A DNA stretch of 64,000 bases from JAIQFV01 sp041494885 (GTDB lineage: Bacteria; Acidobacteriota; Terriglobia; JAIQFV01), in contig JBGQBO010000002.1 in assembly GCA_041494885.1 (NCBI GenBank), positions 124,001 through 188,000 of the forward strand, written 5' to 3'. The position numbers were made by a program, and so were the translations under genes. The notes under the pieces were generated by a model. The model was not told the origin of the DNA. It did not search any database and worked only from the letters and a program-made list of their open reading frames with translations. This document shows, piece by piece, positions 36,004-45,595 of the stretch. Numbering within the stretch: the first letter of the stretch is position 1; every line of letters begins with the position of its first letter.

Positions 36004-39000
36004 ATGGCTTCGATCCGTCGTCGTTCTTTGCTCATCTGCACATCATTGATGTTGCTGGCATGGTTGTCCGTGGCGTACGCGCAGCCGTTCGATCCAAAGC
36101 TTTATTCTGAAATGCACTGGCGAGTGATTGGTCCGTTCCGCGGGGGCCGGACGGTCGCCGTGAGCGGAGTGCCCGGTGAACCTAATGTTTTTTACATGGC
36201 ACCCAACAATGGGGGTGTCTGGAAGAGCACTGACTATGGTCACGTGTGGAAGCCGATTTTCGATGATCAGCCGACCGGGTCGATCGGGGCACTTGCGGTG
36301 GCGCCGTCTGACCCCAAAATCATCTACGTCGGCAGCGGAGAGGGCCTCCAGCGTCCGGATCTTTCGGTGGGGGATGGCATCTACAAATCAACTAACGGGG
36401 GAAACACCTGGCAGCACCTGGGCCTGCGCGAAGGTCAGCAGATCGCAGCCATCCTCGTCGATCCGCGTGATGTGAACCGACTGTTTGTGGCGGTGCTGGG
36501 GCATCCTTACGGACCCAACGAAGAGCGAGGAGTCTATCGCTCAACCGACGGAGGCCAGACGTTCCAGAAGGTGCTCTACAAAGATGAAAACACGGGTGCA
36601 GCGGACCTGGCGTTTGATCCTTCCAATCCCGAGACGGTCTATGCCGTGCTTTGGGCGGGGCGACAGGGACCTTGGGAATACAACAATGCTTACCTCGGTC
36701 CGAATAGCGGTCTCTTCAAATCGACTGACAGCGGGACCCACTGGCGTCCGCTGACAGAGGGCCTGCCGACTTCGGCTGAGGGACTCGGTCGCATCGGCAT
36801 CGGAATCGCGCCGAGTGATCCGAACCGAATATACGCGCTTGTTCAGGCCAACCCAAAGGTCGGCGGCCTGTTCCGTTCCGATGATGCGGGCGAGAACTGG
36901 CAGCGCATCCACAATGAGTCGCGTGTCTGGGGACGGGGAGATGACTTTGCCGAAGTAAAAGTGGATCCTAAGAACAAGGACATCGTGTACGCCGCCAATA
37001 CCTCGACGTACCGCTCTACTGACGGCGGAGTAACTTTTCTCGCCCTCAAGGGCTCGCCCGGCGGCGATGACTATCACCGCATCTGGATCAATCCGGAAGA
37101 TCCTAAGATCATCTTGCTGGGAGCCGACCAGGGCGCCACGCTCAGCGTCAACGGCGGCGAGACTTGGAGCTCATGGTACAACCAGCCTACTGCGCAGATG
37201 TTCCATGTGACGGCCGACAATCGCTTTCCTTACTGGGTGTATGGCGGACAGCAGGAAAGCGGCTCCGCCGGGGTGGCGAGTCGCAGCGATTTTGGGGAAA
37301 TCAGCTTTCGTGAATGGCATACGGTGGGCGTGGAGGAGTATGGCTACGCCGCCCCCGACCCGTTGCATCCCGGTGTCATTTACGGCGGCAAGGTGACACG
37401 GTATGACGAAAAAACAGGCGAGGTTCAGAACGTCGGTCCAGTCGTCCTCCGCAATGGCCAATATCGTTTTGATCGTACCGCCCCCATCATCTTCTCGCCA
37501 GTCGATCCGCACACCCTTTACTTCGCTGCCAATGTCCTCTTCAAGACGATAAACGGCGGGCACTCCTGGGAAATCATTAGCCCGGATTTGACGCGAAAAG
37601 ATCCGGGCATTCCTCCGAGTGTCGGCATTTACGGTAAGGATGCCGCCAGGGCCGAACACCGGGGCGTGGTTTATTCGATCGCTGCTTCCCCCAGGGACGT
37701 CAACCTGATCTGGATTGGGACCGACGATGGACTGATCCAAGTGACGCGCGACGGCGGTAAGACCTGGAACGACGTGACCCCTCCCGAGTTGAAACCGTGG
37801 AGCAAGGTGACCCAGATGGATGCCGGGCACTTCGATCCTTTGACCGCTTATGCCTCAGTGTCGCGCTTTCGCCTGGACGACTTGCATCCCTTTATCTTTC
37901 GCACTCATGACGGCGGAAAAACCTGGCAGAAAATCACAAACGGTCTTCCGGATGATCCAGTCGACGTGGTTCGTGAAGATCCCGCCCGGAAAGGGCTTCT
38001 GTTTGCTGGAACTGAGCGACAGGTCTATGTCTCGTTTGACGACGGCGATCACTGGCAGTCGCTGCGGCTGAATATGCCGGCGACTTCCATCCGCGATCTT
38101 GTCATCCATCATGACGATGTGGTCGTCGCCACTCATGGCCGGTCATTTTGGATCTTGGATGACATCACCCCACTCCGGCAGATCGACACGCAGGCCAGAG
38201 AATCGACCGCCCTCCTGTTCAAGCCAGAGGTGGCGTACCGGGTACGATGGAACCAGAACACCGACACCCCTCTCCCGCCCGAGGAGCCGGCCGGAGAGAA
38301 CCCCCCCGATGGGGCGATCCTGAATTATTTTCTTAATTCAAAGTCCGCGGACCCGGTAACGCTCGAAATTTTCGATTTCGCCGGAAAGCCGGTTCGACGC
38401 TTCTCCAGCGTTGACACACCTGAGGTGACTCACCGAGAGCTGGATAAGGAATTGCATGTCCCCACGCATTGGGTTCGAATGCCGGCGATTCTTTCAGCGG
38501 AAACCGGGATGCACCGCTTTATTTGGGATCTGCATTATCCTCCGTTGAAGTCCCTTCGGAACGAGTATCCGATTTCGGCGATTGATAGGAACACCCCGCG
38601 CGAGCCGCGAGGCCCGCTGGCATTGCCCGGAACCTACACGGTGAAGTTGACCGTCGGGGGGAAGACTTTCGCCCAGCCACTGACCCTCAAGATGGATCCG
38701 CGCATCCTCACGCCAGCCACCGGACTGGAGGAGCAGTTCAAGCTGGCCATGCAGATTGCCGAAGCGATGCATCAAGATTACCAAGTGCTCCAGGAAGTGA
38801 AAAAGCTGAGGGCCCAGTTAAAGGAATTGCATGATCGCCCGGGCACGGAGAAGCTAACGGATGCGATCGCGGCTCTGGACAAGAAGGCTGCGGCCCTCGA
38901 GGGAACATCGAGAGAATTTGGCGGTCCGGGCACAAGAGGGGGAGAAGAAGATGATCTGACTCGTCTGAACGGAGAATTGGGGACCGTCTACGAGATCATC

Positions 39001-39168
39001 GAAAGTGCGGATGCCACGCCAACGACCCAGGCCGTGGCAGCCGTTGCGGGGTTACAAAGGGTTGTCAATTCACTGTTGGTTCAATGGAAGGAATTACAGG
39101 CAAAGGACGTGACCTTGCTCCACGAGCAGTTGAAAAAGGCCAGCCTGCCGGGCCCCCAGCCGGATTAG
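36004..39168 (+). CDS. Large secreted BNR/sortilin-like (VPS10) beta-propeller protein
   Basis: 1054 residues. Signal peptide ending AYAQ. Residues 30-730 contain many Asp-box (BNR) repeats of the form S-T-D-G-G-x-T-W (STDYGHVW, STNGGNTW, STDGGQTF, STDSGTHW, TRDGGKTW, THDGGKTW), giving a sortilin/VPS10-type propeller. Residues 790-930 form a beta-sandwich-like part, and the end contains a helical region (about 900-1050). Such proteins are frequent in Acidobacteria and Bacteroidetes; often annotated glycosyl hydrolase, but catalytic residues are not evident. GAGGTGGAAT precedes the ATG. Confidence 0.88.
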   Translation: MASIRRRSLLICTSLMLLAWLSVAYAQPFDPKLYSEMHWRVIGPFRGGRTVAVSGVPGEPNVFYMAPNNGGVWKSTDYGHVWKPIFDDQPTGSIGALAVAPSDPKIIYVGSGEGLQRPDLSVGDGIYKSTNGGNTWQHLGLREGQQIAAILVDPRDVNRLFVAVLGHPYGPNEERGVYRSTDGGQTFQKVLYKDENTGAADLAFDPSNPETVYAVLWAGRQGPWEYNNAYLGPNSGLFKSTDSGTHWRPLTEGLPTSAEGLGRIGIGIAPSDPNRIYALVQANPKVGGLFRSDDAGENWQRIHNESRVWGRGDDFAEVKVDPKNKDIVYAANTSTYRSTDGGVTFLALKGSPGGDDYHRIWINPEDPKIILLGADQGATLSVNGGETWSSWYNQPTAQMFHVTADNRFPYWVYGGQQESGSAGVASRSDFGEISFREWHTVGVEEYGYAAPDPLHPGVIYGGKVTRYDEKTGEVQNVGPVVLRNGQYRFDRTAPIIFSPVDPHTLYFAANVLFKTINGGHSWEIISPDLTRKDPGIPPSVGIYGKDAARAEHRGVVYSIAASPRDVNLIWIGTDDGLIQVTRDGGKTWNDVTPPELKPWSKVTQMDAGHFDPLTAYASVSRFRLDDLHPFIFRTHDGGKTWQKITNGLPDDPVDVVREDPARKGLLFAGTERQVYVSFDDGDHWQSLRLNMPATSIRDLVIHHDDVVVATHGRSFWILDDITPLRQIDTQARESTALLFKPEVAYRVRWNQNTDTPLPPEEPAGENPPDGAILNYFLNSKSADPVTLEIFDFAGKPVRRFSSVDTPEVTHRELDKELHVPTHWVRMPAILSAETGMHRFIWDLHYPPLKSLRNEYPISAIDRNTPREPRGPLALPGTYTVKLTVGGKTFAQPLTLKMDPRILTPATGLEEQFKLAMQIAEAMHQDYQVLQEVKKLRAQLKELHDRPGTEKLTDAIAALDKKAAALEGTSREFGGPGTRGGEEDDLTRLNGELGTVYEIIESADATPTTQAVAAVAGLQRVVNSLLVQWKELQAKDVTLLHEQLKKASLPGPQPD

Positions 39169-39350
39169 AGAGTGTCACGGCCACAGTGATCCATCGGAGT
39201 GTTGAGATCACAACGAATCGGGCCATTGATACGAGTCTTTTCCTAGCCTCTGATTTCGCATCTGGCACGAGGGCGGGGCCATCCATTGAGCCATGGGCAC
39301 TCCTCGATTTCAACTCTAAATTCACACCTCTGCGCGATAAGGCTCTAGTA

Positions 39351-39380
39351 GGGCGCACAGTCCGCCGGGGCGGACGCCCC
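39351..39380. repeat. GTCCGCC palindrome, member of a dispersed family
   Basis: GTCCGCC-GG-GGCGGAC with flanking GGGCG and CGCCCC that extend the pairing. It resembles the palindrome at 61795 including the following ACGCCCC. Confidence 0.65.
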
Positions 39381-39559
39381 AACATTTCGGCGATCAGTCT
39401 CCGAATGGGCGAACGATCCCCTCAAGGAAATACCTGGACTCTTGAACTCCGTCGTCGGTCCCTCCCCCTAAAACCTATTACCTATCACCAACTACCTATC
39501 ACCTATCTCCTTTCACCTTTCCCTGGCCCCTGACACCCGACACCTGACACCTCTTTTAT

Positions 39560-39588
39560 TTGCTTGCAACCGCTGTCTGGAGTATACT
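39560..39588 (+). promoter_or_regulatory. Sigma-70 type promoter
   Basis: TTGCTT and TATACT with a 17-bp spacer, about 200 bp before the next gene; the long untranslated leader has no obvious structure. Confidence 0.65.
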
Positions 39589-39792
39589 CCCCGGCATTGG
39601 CTCCCATGGTGGGAGACATCCCCCCGAAAACCGCATGGTTCATCAAACAGTCGAGGACTTTCTTGTCTCCTCAGGGATCTTGGAGGCGGTATGCCCGATG
39701 CCACTCCGCGCCCTCAACCTCTTCGATAAAAGGGAGGAAGCAGCTTCTCCTCGATGTGTCCCGAGCCGTCGCGGTTGTAAAAAGGAGCGCAT

Positions 39793-40422
39793 ATGTCAAA
39801 GGACATCCCGAACAATCCGCAGGTGGAGGATCCTGAAGTCCGCATCGAAAAGCTGAGGCGCGAAGTTGAGGAATTGACGGGTGGGAAGATGGTCTCCAAC
39901 GTTTCTGAAGACTGCCCGTTAGAAATCGAAGAGAAATTCTGGGAGCATGTGCTTGCCTATGAGAAGACCAAATTCGAAGTGCCCTTTGATATGCTGGTGA
40001 AGGGTGGCATATCGTTGCCTGCACCACGGGAACTGGACGACTCGCGGCTGACATTGAAATTATGGGAGGTCATCCGCGGTCTGGCCCTGCTGGGAGCTTA
40101 CCTGGAGTGCACGGACCACCTCAGCGATCGCGAGCTCTATGCGGCGCTGTGGAATGATTTGCTTCGCGAAGAGACCATGCTGCTGCCCAACGATCCCGAC
40201 TTTGCCTGCCACATGGACCCCATTGGAAGTGGCAGCGAGGAGGAGAATTTTATCTATCTGAAATATTACGCAGACGAGGAATATCGCCTCCATTGGAAAA
40301 GGGAGTGGCCCGACGAACCTTTGCCGGAGCATGAGCCGCTGCCATTTAACCGCGACCGCCATCTGCCCAAACCGGCATTTGAAAATTGGTCACCGTCGGT
40401 GGGAGATGAAGTTGAAGCATAG
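39793..40422 (+). CDS. Conserved-looking protein of unknown function
   Basis: 209 residues, soluble, acidic, no signal. The N-terminus is a short coiled-coil-like stretch (VRIEKLRREVEELTGG), followed by an all-helical part with ALLGAYLECTDHLSDRELYAALWNDLLREE, then an acidic tail rich in Pro/Glu. Short Cys positions (CP, EC, AC) are scattered. I do not recognise the family. AAAGGAGCGCATATG gives a good ribosome site, and a promoter lies upstream, so expression is likely. Confidence 0.7.
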   Translation: MSKDIPNNPQVEDPEVRIEKLRREVEELTGGKMVSNVSEDCPLEIEEKFWEHVLAYEKTKFEVPFDMLVKGGISLPAPRELDDSRLTLKLWEVIRGLALLGAYLECTDHLSDRELYAALWNDLLREETMLLPNDPDFACHMDPIGSGSEEENFIYLKYYADEEYRLHWKREWPDEPLPEHEPLPFNRDRHLPKPAFENWSPSVGDEVEA

Positions 40423-41040
40423 GATCTTTAGATATTGAACGGCGCATTCCATTAAGACAAACGGCCCCTCCACTTGGAGGTGCGCCCCCCCTCCAGCGGT
40501 GGAGTGTGTTCAACTGGTTGCCGGATGAACGCGCAGCTTCAATGGACAAGTGCGGGCGGATTGTTGTGCAAATCCGAACGCACCGGGAGGGCAGCAGCGG
40601 AAAGGGATGACGACGCTGTTTATGGGTACCATTCCATGAAAGCAACACGCCGGCTCTCCGGTCATATGTTCGAGGAGGTGCGGGATTGGCAAGTCGAACA
40701 CAACACTGGAGAATCGGGATTCCATTGCCATTCACCAAGCGTTGTGTTCAAAGCGAATCGGCAATCCTAGCCGCGCCGGCATTCTCGCCGCGGAGAATTA
40801 TTCGGGACCGAGTCGAGATCGGGTTGTTTTTTGAAAATCATTGCTCAAGCCTGAGTTGACCTGATCCCCCCGCTCAGGAAAACACGTGTTCTCCAAGGGT
40901 CAGTGAGTTTGGAGTCAGGGGGAGAGCCGAGGTAATTTCTCCCCCCCTCTTGCTCCCATGAAGCCATCCAGTTAAACTCTATTCATCAAGATCAATTTGG
41001 ACAGATACAGCCCGAAGGTCCGTTCAGGAGGAAGGATGCC
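40423..41040. other. Intergenic region
   Basis: About 620 bp, no supported gene. A 98-codon plus frame at 40474 lacks a ribosome site and recognisable features. Confidence 0.5.
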
Positions 41041-41364
41041 ATGGCACACACGTACGAAGAACTGAAGATCAAGACGGTGGCTGAACTGCGGGAAATCGCC
41101 GCAGGGATCGAACACGACGCGCTGCAAGGGTACACGCAACTTAACAAAGACCATTTGCTCGTCGCGCTGTGCAAGGCCCTCAACATCGAAATGCATGCGC
41201 ACCATGAGGTCAAGGGCCTCAACAAATCTGAAGTAAAGGTACAGATCCGGGAACTCAAGAAGAAACGCGATGAAGCACTGGCGGCGCATGACCATACCCG
41301 GCTCAAAGACGTCCGACGGCAGATTCACCATCTCAAGAGAAAAATGCATCGGGCCACTGTCTGA
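41041..41364 (+). CDS. Small protein with Rho_N/SAP-like N-terminal domain
   Basis: 107 residues. Residues 6-48 (LKIKTVAELREIAAGIE, then LNKDHLLVALCKALNIE) follow the helix-extended-helix pattern of Rho termination factor N-terminal domains, which often bind nucleic acid. The C-terminal half is a highly charged helix (IRELKKKRDEALAA, LKDVRRQIHHLKRK), probably a coiled coil. Possibly a small nucleic-acid-binding protein; targets unknown. GGAGGA precedes the ATG. Confidence 0.75.
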   Translation: MAHTYEELKIKTVAELREIAAGIEHDALQGYTQLNKDHLLVALCKALNIEMHAHHEVKGLNKSEVKVQIRELKKKRDEALAAHDHTRLKDVRRQIHHLKRKMHRATV

Positions 41365-41411
41365 GCAGGGGACCACCTCAATAACGGATACAAAATTAAT
41401 CCATCCCGGGG

Positions 41412-42169
41412 GTGGGTATTTCTGCAAACTCCACCGATGAGGTCATCGAGCAGCTCAGTGAAATCATTGACTCCTCAAGTCGGCGCGGCAGCCGCCTGGG
41501 CTACTTTGCGGCGCTCTACCGGAAGGTTTCGATCAAGGTAAAGGAGGGGATTGGAGAAGGTCTTTTTGAGGACGGGCCTCGAATGGAGAGGCTGGATGTT
41601 GTTTTTGCCAACCGCTACCTGGAGGCTCTCGAGAATCACCGTCTCGGAAAACCCACCACGCGCTCGTGGCAGATTGCGTTTGACGCCGCGTCCCGCTGGT
41701 GGCCCATTGTGGTGCAGCACTTGCTCTTGGGAATGAATGCTCACATCAATCTCGATCTGGGGATAGCCGCGGCGCGAGCCTGTCCCGGTGATTCGCTTTC
41801 TGGGCTCAAACAAGACTTCGAGAAGATCAATCAGATCCTGGCCTCGCTGGTCAGCGGGGTGGAACACGAGCTGGAACGAGTGGGCCCATGATGCGCTTGT
41901 TGGATCAGGTCGCCGGAAAGACGGACGAGGCGATTATTAATTTCAGCATGGAGAAGGCCCGGGAACATGCCTGGGAAGTGGCTGGCCGGCTGGCCCCCCT
42001 GGACTCCGAGCATCAGGCCGTCGAGATCGATCTGATTGACGCAGAAACAGCCCTGATCGGAGAGGCCGTTCGACATCCAGGCTTCCTGGTCAGCGCGGTT
42101 CTCCGTCCCATCCGGCTTAGCGAGAGACGCAGCATATCCCAGATTATCAGCATCCTCACAGAGTGCTAA
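41412..42169 (+). pseudogene. DUF5995 protein split by an apparent one-base deletion
   Basis: Two frames overlapping by four bases: 41412-41891 (159 codons, GTG start) and 41888-42169 (93 codons). The first has RLGYFAALYRKVSIKV and LGMNAHINLDLGIAAA, the DUF5995 hallmarks; the second continues the same protein with MRLLDQVAGKTDEAIINF and KAREHAWEVA. Family members are single proteins of about 220-250 residues. At the join CCATGATGCGC, adding one G (CCA TGG ATG CGC, giving P-W-M-R) would restore one frame. So this is a frameshift or a sequencing error; an ATGA-coupled pair is less likely. Confidence 0.75.
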
Positions 42170-42312
42170 GGACGTGAGACGTCCTTAAGTCCCAGCCGTG
42201 GCGCGTGCCGGCTCTGGCAGGTTAACCTTGCCTGCTTGCTGTGGCGAACGGGCCCTTGAGATCCGGGTCCAGTCTGCGACGTGAATGCCCTGGAAAGAGA
42301 AGTCGAGGGAAC

Positions 42313-42864
42313 ATGACCAGGATTGCAGTTTCGACGGAACGATTGGACCTGATTGCCGCCACCGCCGAGCTCTCCCGCACCGAGATGGAGGATACGAATG
42401 ATCTTGCCCGGAGGCTCGGGGCACTCGTCCCCCAGGATTGGCCGCCTCCATTCAATGATGCTCAATCCATGAACTGGACTCTGCGGTTCCTGCTGGAGAA
42501 TCCCGACGGTGTCGGGTGGGGAACCTGGTATTTTGTCCTCCGGGGAAATGACACCACCGCGCCAACCGTCATCGGGAACGGAGGCTTCAAAGGTAAACCC
42601 GCCGCGGATGGCACGGTTGAAGTTGGTTATTCCCTCATGGAAGAATTCCATCGAGCGGGCTATGCCACAGAAGCCGTTCGGGGACTGCTGACCTGGGCTT
42701 TTGATCATCCCCAGGTCCACCGTGTGCTTGCGGAAACCTATCCGGAACTCTTGGCGTCGATTCGAGTTTTGGAAAAAAACGGATTCGTTCTTATTGGAAA
42801 GGGCTCCGAAGAAAGGGTGATCCGCTTTGAGATCACGCGGGAAGGATTTGGGAATCGCCCATGA
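42313..42864 (+). CDS. GNAT family acetyltransferase (RimJ/RimL-like)
   Basis: 183 residues from the ATG at 42313. Starts with TERLDLIAAT, the RimJ-type opening; GNGGFKGKPAADGTVEVGYS and AGYATEAVRGLLTWAF give the acetyl-CoA-binding motif A (variant of Q/RxxGxG/A), then LAETYPELLASIRVLEKNGF as motif B. It likely N-acetylates a protein or small molecule. It lies 143 bp after the split DUF5995 gene. Confidence 0.88.
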   Translation: MTRIAVSTERLDLIAATAELSRTEMEDTNDLARRLGALVPQDWPPPFNDAQSMNWTLRFLLENPDGVGWGTWYFVLRGNDTTAPTVIGNGGFKGKPAADGTVEVGYSLMEEFHRAGYATEAVRGLLTWAFDHPQVHRVLAETYPELLASIRVLEKNGFVLIGKGSEERVIRFEITREGFGNRP

Positions 42865-42886
42865 ACCAGACCCCCCGGCTTACACC

Positions 42887-42926
42887 TTAATGCAAACTTA
42901 ACACCCCGCTCACACTCCTTAAACAC
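42887..42926 (+). promoter_or_regulatory. Predicted Pho box upstream of the phosphoesterase gene
   Basis: Four 7-mers spaced exactly 11 bp: TTAATGC (42887), TTAACAC (42898), CTCACAC (42909), TAAACAC (42920). This is the direct-repeat layout of PhoB-type sites and resembles those before pstS and the porin gene. It lies 110-150 bp before the start codon. Confidence 0.6.
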
Positions 42927-43035
42927 ACCCCCCTTAAACTGCACTTGTAAGCTTTCCAAAACAATAACAACAATCCCGGCGAAGATCCGCTTCGTTGGAT
43001 AAATCATGGCTCTCGAAGCCAAGGGAGAAGACTGT

Positions 43036-44586
43036 ATGTTTCGAAAAGCGAATTTCTGGGTCCTCATTGGAATAGCAATCTCACTTCTTGCGTTACTGGT
43101 CATGGACTTGAGTGGATCCGTGGTGCAAGGCGCAGACTCGCAAGAGAAGACCACTACTCCCCTCAAGCACGTCGTCGTCATCTTCCAGGAGAACGTTTCA
43201 TTCGATCACTACTTTGCTACCTATCCTGTGGCAACGAACCCTGCCGGAGAACCCGTGTTCAAGGCTCGCCCGGGAACACCCGCGGTTGACGGGCTTCCGG
43301 CGAACTTATTGACCAATAACACCAACTCCGCCAATCCCTTTCGTCTCGATCGCAGCCAGGCGGCCACCTGCGATCAGGATCACAACTACACGGACGAGCA
43401 GAAGGCGTATCACGCCGGGTTACTCGATAAATTCGTGGAATTCGCAGGCAACAGCGGCCCGGGATGCAATCCGAACCAGGTGATGGGTTACTTTGATGGA
43501 AATACCGTCACCGCGCTTTGGAACTACGCCCAGCATTTCACGATGAGCGACAACCACTTTGGCACGGGCTTTGGTCCCTCCACTCCCGGCGCTCTGAACC
43601 TGGTGTCAGGGCAGACTTCCGGGGCGGATGCCACGAATCTCACCACCCCGTTTGGTCAGGACTCCATCGCGTCCGCCGTGATTGGCGACCCGCAGCCGCG
43701 CTTTGACGACTGCTCCACGCGCGAAGTGCTCGGGATGACGGGGATCAATGTCGGGGATCTGCTGAATGAGGCGGGTGTCACCTGGGGCTGGTTCCAGGGA
43801 GGGTTCCGTCCCAGTTCCGTCGTCAATGGTCACGCAGTTTGTGCGACGGCTCATACCGGCAGTAATGGACTAAGTACTAAGGACTACATCCCTCATCATG
43901 AACCCTTCCAGTATTACCTCTCGACGGCCAATCCCCATCATCGGCCCCCTACATCCGTAAACCGGATTGGTATGACGGACCAGGCGAACCACCAGTACGA
44001 CCTGAGTGATTTTTGGGAGGCAGTCCAGTCGGGGAACCTTCCTGCGGTGAGTTTTCTAAAGGCATCCGCCTTTCAGGATGGTCATGCAGGATACTCTGAT
44101 CCTTTGGCGGAGCAGGCCTTTCTCGTCATGACCCTCAATCGTCTTCAAAAGTTACCAGAATGGAAGAGCATGGCAGTGATTGTCGCCTACGACGACTCCG
44201 ACGGATGGTATGACCATGTGATGCCGCCCATCGTCAGTCAGTCGAACACGGGCCTGGATGCCTTGACGGGTCCCGGGTCCTGCGGGGCCGCCCCCGCGGG
44301 AGCTCTCGAAGGCCGCTGTGGCTATGGCCCCCGGTTACCCCTGCTGGTCATATCGCCGTTCTCCCGGGAGAACTTTGTCGACCATTCGGTGACTGACCAA
44401 AGCTCCATCCTTCGCTTGATTGAGGACAACTGGAACCTGGGCCGAATTGACAGTCAGTCATTTGATCAGAAGGCGGGGTCGTTGCTGAATATGTTCGATT
44501 TCAGGGAGGGCCGGTCGGAAAAGACCTTTCTAGATCCCTCCACGGGACAGCCCACGGATACCGAAATGGATGGCAAGTTTCATTGA
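43036..44586 (+). CDS. Secreted phosphoesterase (phospholipase C / acid phosphatase family, PF04185)
   Basis: 516 residues from the Met before FRKANFW, after a GGGAGAAG; a longer start 30 bases upstream is possible. N-terminal signal/anchor (WVLIGIAISLLALLVM). Metal-site motifs of the family are VVVIFQENVSFDHYF near the mature N-terminus and AYDDSDGWYDHVMPP in the C-terminal half, with further His in DNHFGTGFGPSTPG and VDHSVTDQSS. Such enzymes release phosphate from phospholipids or organic phosphates outside the cytoplasm, which fits its predicted phosphate-starvation control and its position beside phoU-pst. Confidence 0.88.
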   Translation: MFRKANFWVLIGIAISLLALLVMDLSGSVVQGADSQEKTTTPLKHVVVIFQENVSFDHYFATYPVATNPAGEPVFKARPGTPAVDGLPANLLTNNTNSANPFRLDRSQAATCDQDHNYTDEQKAYHAGLLDKFVEFAGNSGPGCNPNQVMGYFDGNTVTALWNYAQHFTMSDNHFGTGFGPSTPGALNLVSGQTSGADATNLTTPFGQDSIASAVIGDPQPRFDDCSTREVLGMTGINVGDLLNEAGVTWGWFQGGFRPSSVVNGHAVCATAHTGSNGLSTKDYIPHHEPFQYYLSTANPHHRPPTSVNRIGMTDQANHQYDLSDFWEAVQSGNLPAVSFLKASAFQDGHAGYSDPLAEQAFLVMTLNRLQKLPEWKSMAVIVAYDDSDGWYDHVMPPIVSQSNTGLDALTGPGSCGAAPAGALEGRCGYGPRLPLLVISPFSRENFVDHSVTDQSSILRLIEDNWNLGRIDSQSFDQKAGSLLNMFDFREGRSEKTFLDPSTGQPTDTEMDGKFH

Positions 44587-44597
44587 GAGAAGACCAT

Positions 44598-44637
44598 CTG
44601 GCCTGCTCCGCGAGACGGGGAGCAGGCCAGGGTTTTT
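44598..44637 (+). terminator. Rho-independent terminator of the phosphoesterase gene
   Basis: A perfect 12-bp stem, CTGGCCTGCTCC against GGAGCAGGCCAG, a 9-base loop and then GGTTTTT. Confidence 0.9.
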
Positions 44638-44873
44638 AGGGATGCCCCTCCCTTGAGTTCCGTGGTACTCCCACCCCCGCTGACATGTCAGCCTGATCGT
44701 CCCGGCATTCCCCGTCACTGATGAGGTTCAAGATAGGCCCTGCCAGTTCTGCAAGTGGCGGTTCACCCACAGCGGCCATGTTTTCAATCTGGAAAATGGG
44801 CTTCGGATTCGTGCAGGTTAAATCAGTAGATCACGGACACGGGGAGGGTCTTCCGATTTCGTGAGAGGCGACC

Positions 44874-45548
44874 TCAATTCGGCTGGATGGTTTCTTCGAT
44901 GTGATGGCGCACATCCCGGCCCGCGACGACATAGATCACGTCTTCCGCGATGTTGGTGGCGTGGTCGGCGACGCGTTCGATGTTACGGGAAATCAGCAAC
45001 AGGTCGATACCGCGCTGGACCGCCTCCGGATGGTTCGTCATAAATCGAACCAGTTCCTGGAAGATATCGTCTCGAAAACGATCGACTTTATCATCCCCTT
45101 CGAGGACGGTCCGGGCAAGGTCGGCGTTCCGGTTGACAAAAGCGTCCAGGGCATCATGAAGCATCTTTTCAGCCAACGCTGCCATCCTCGGCAGATCGAT
45201 CATCGGAGAGATGGGCGATTGATTGATCAGCGACAGCACGCGCTGCACGATGTTGACACAAAGATCGCCGATGCGCTCGAGGTCATTGTTGATCTTGACG
45301 GCCGAGGCAATGAGGCGCAGATCGGTCGCCATCGGTTGTTGCAGGGCCAGCAGACGCATGGCCCGGTCGTCGATCTCGATCTGGAGCATGTTGATGGCTT
45401 CTTCGCCATCGAAAATCTGCAGCCCCAACTGGGCATCGCGCTCCACCAGCGCCTTGACAGACTGGTGCAATGCCCGCTCCACCAGCGAGCCCATGGTGAG
45501 CAGCTTCTGCTTTAACTCGGAAAGGTCTTCTTCAAAGTGTCGGTGCAT
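44874..45548 (-). CDS. phoU: Phosphate transport regulator PhoU
   Basis: 224 residues, two tandem three-helix PhoU repeats. Metal-cluster motifs are DLERIGDLCVNI in repeat 1 and NIERVADHATNIAEDV in repeat 2. It links the Pst importer to the PhoR kinase, keeping the Pho regulon off when phosphate is plentiful. Last gene of the pst cluster, 47 bp after pstB. Confidence 0.94.
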   Translation of the reverse strand: MHRHFEEDLSELKQKLLTMGSLVERALHQSVKALVERDAQLGLQIFDGEEAINMLQIEIDDRAMRLLALQQPMATDLRLIASAVKINNDLERIGDLCVNIVQRVLSLINQSPISPMIDLPRMAALAEKMLHDALDAFVNRNADLARTVLEGDDKVDRFRDDIFQELVRFMTNHPEAVQRGIDLLLISRNIERVADHATNIAEDVIYVVAGRDVRHHIEETIQPN

Positions 45549-45595
45549 AATGAATCAGGGGATAGGTGTTAAATGTCAATATCCGCTCCGTCATT

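Larger units (their letters stand above)
39169..39792. other. Intergenic region with palindrome, low-complexity tract and promoter
   Basis: About 620 bp. Holds a GTCCGCC palindrome (39351-39380), a degenerate tract of ACCTATCACC-like units (about 39472-39552) and a good promoter at 39560-39588. Frames here have no protein character. Confidence 0.6.

Noticed and set aside
39472..39552. Degenerate ACCTATCACC tract as a CRISPR-like or satellite array
   Set aside because: Units are short and irregular, with no spacers; simple low-complexity DNA.
40474..40770. 98-codon plus frame
   Set aside because: No ribosome site, domain or coding character; left as intergenic.
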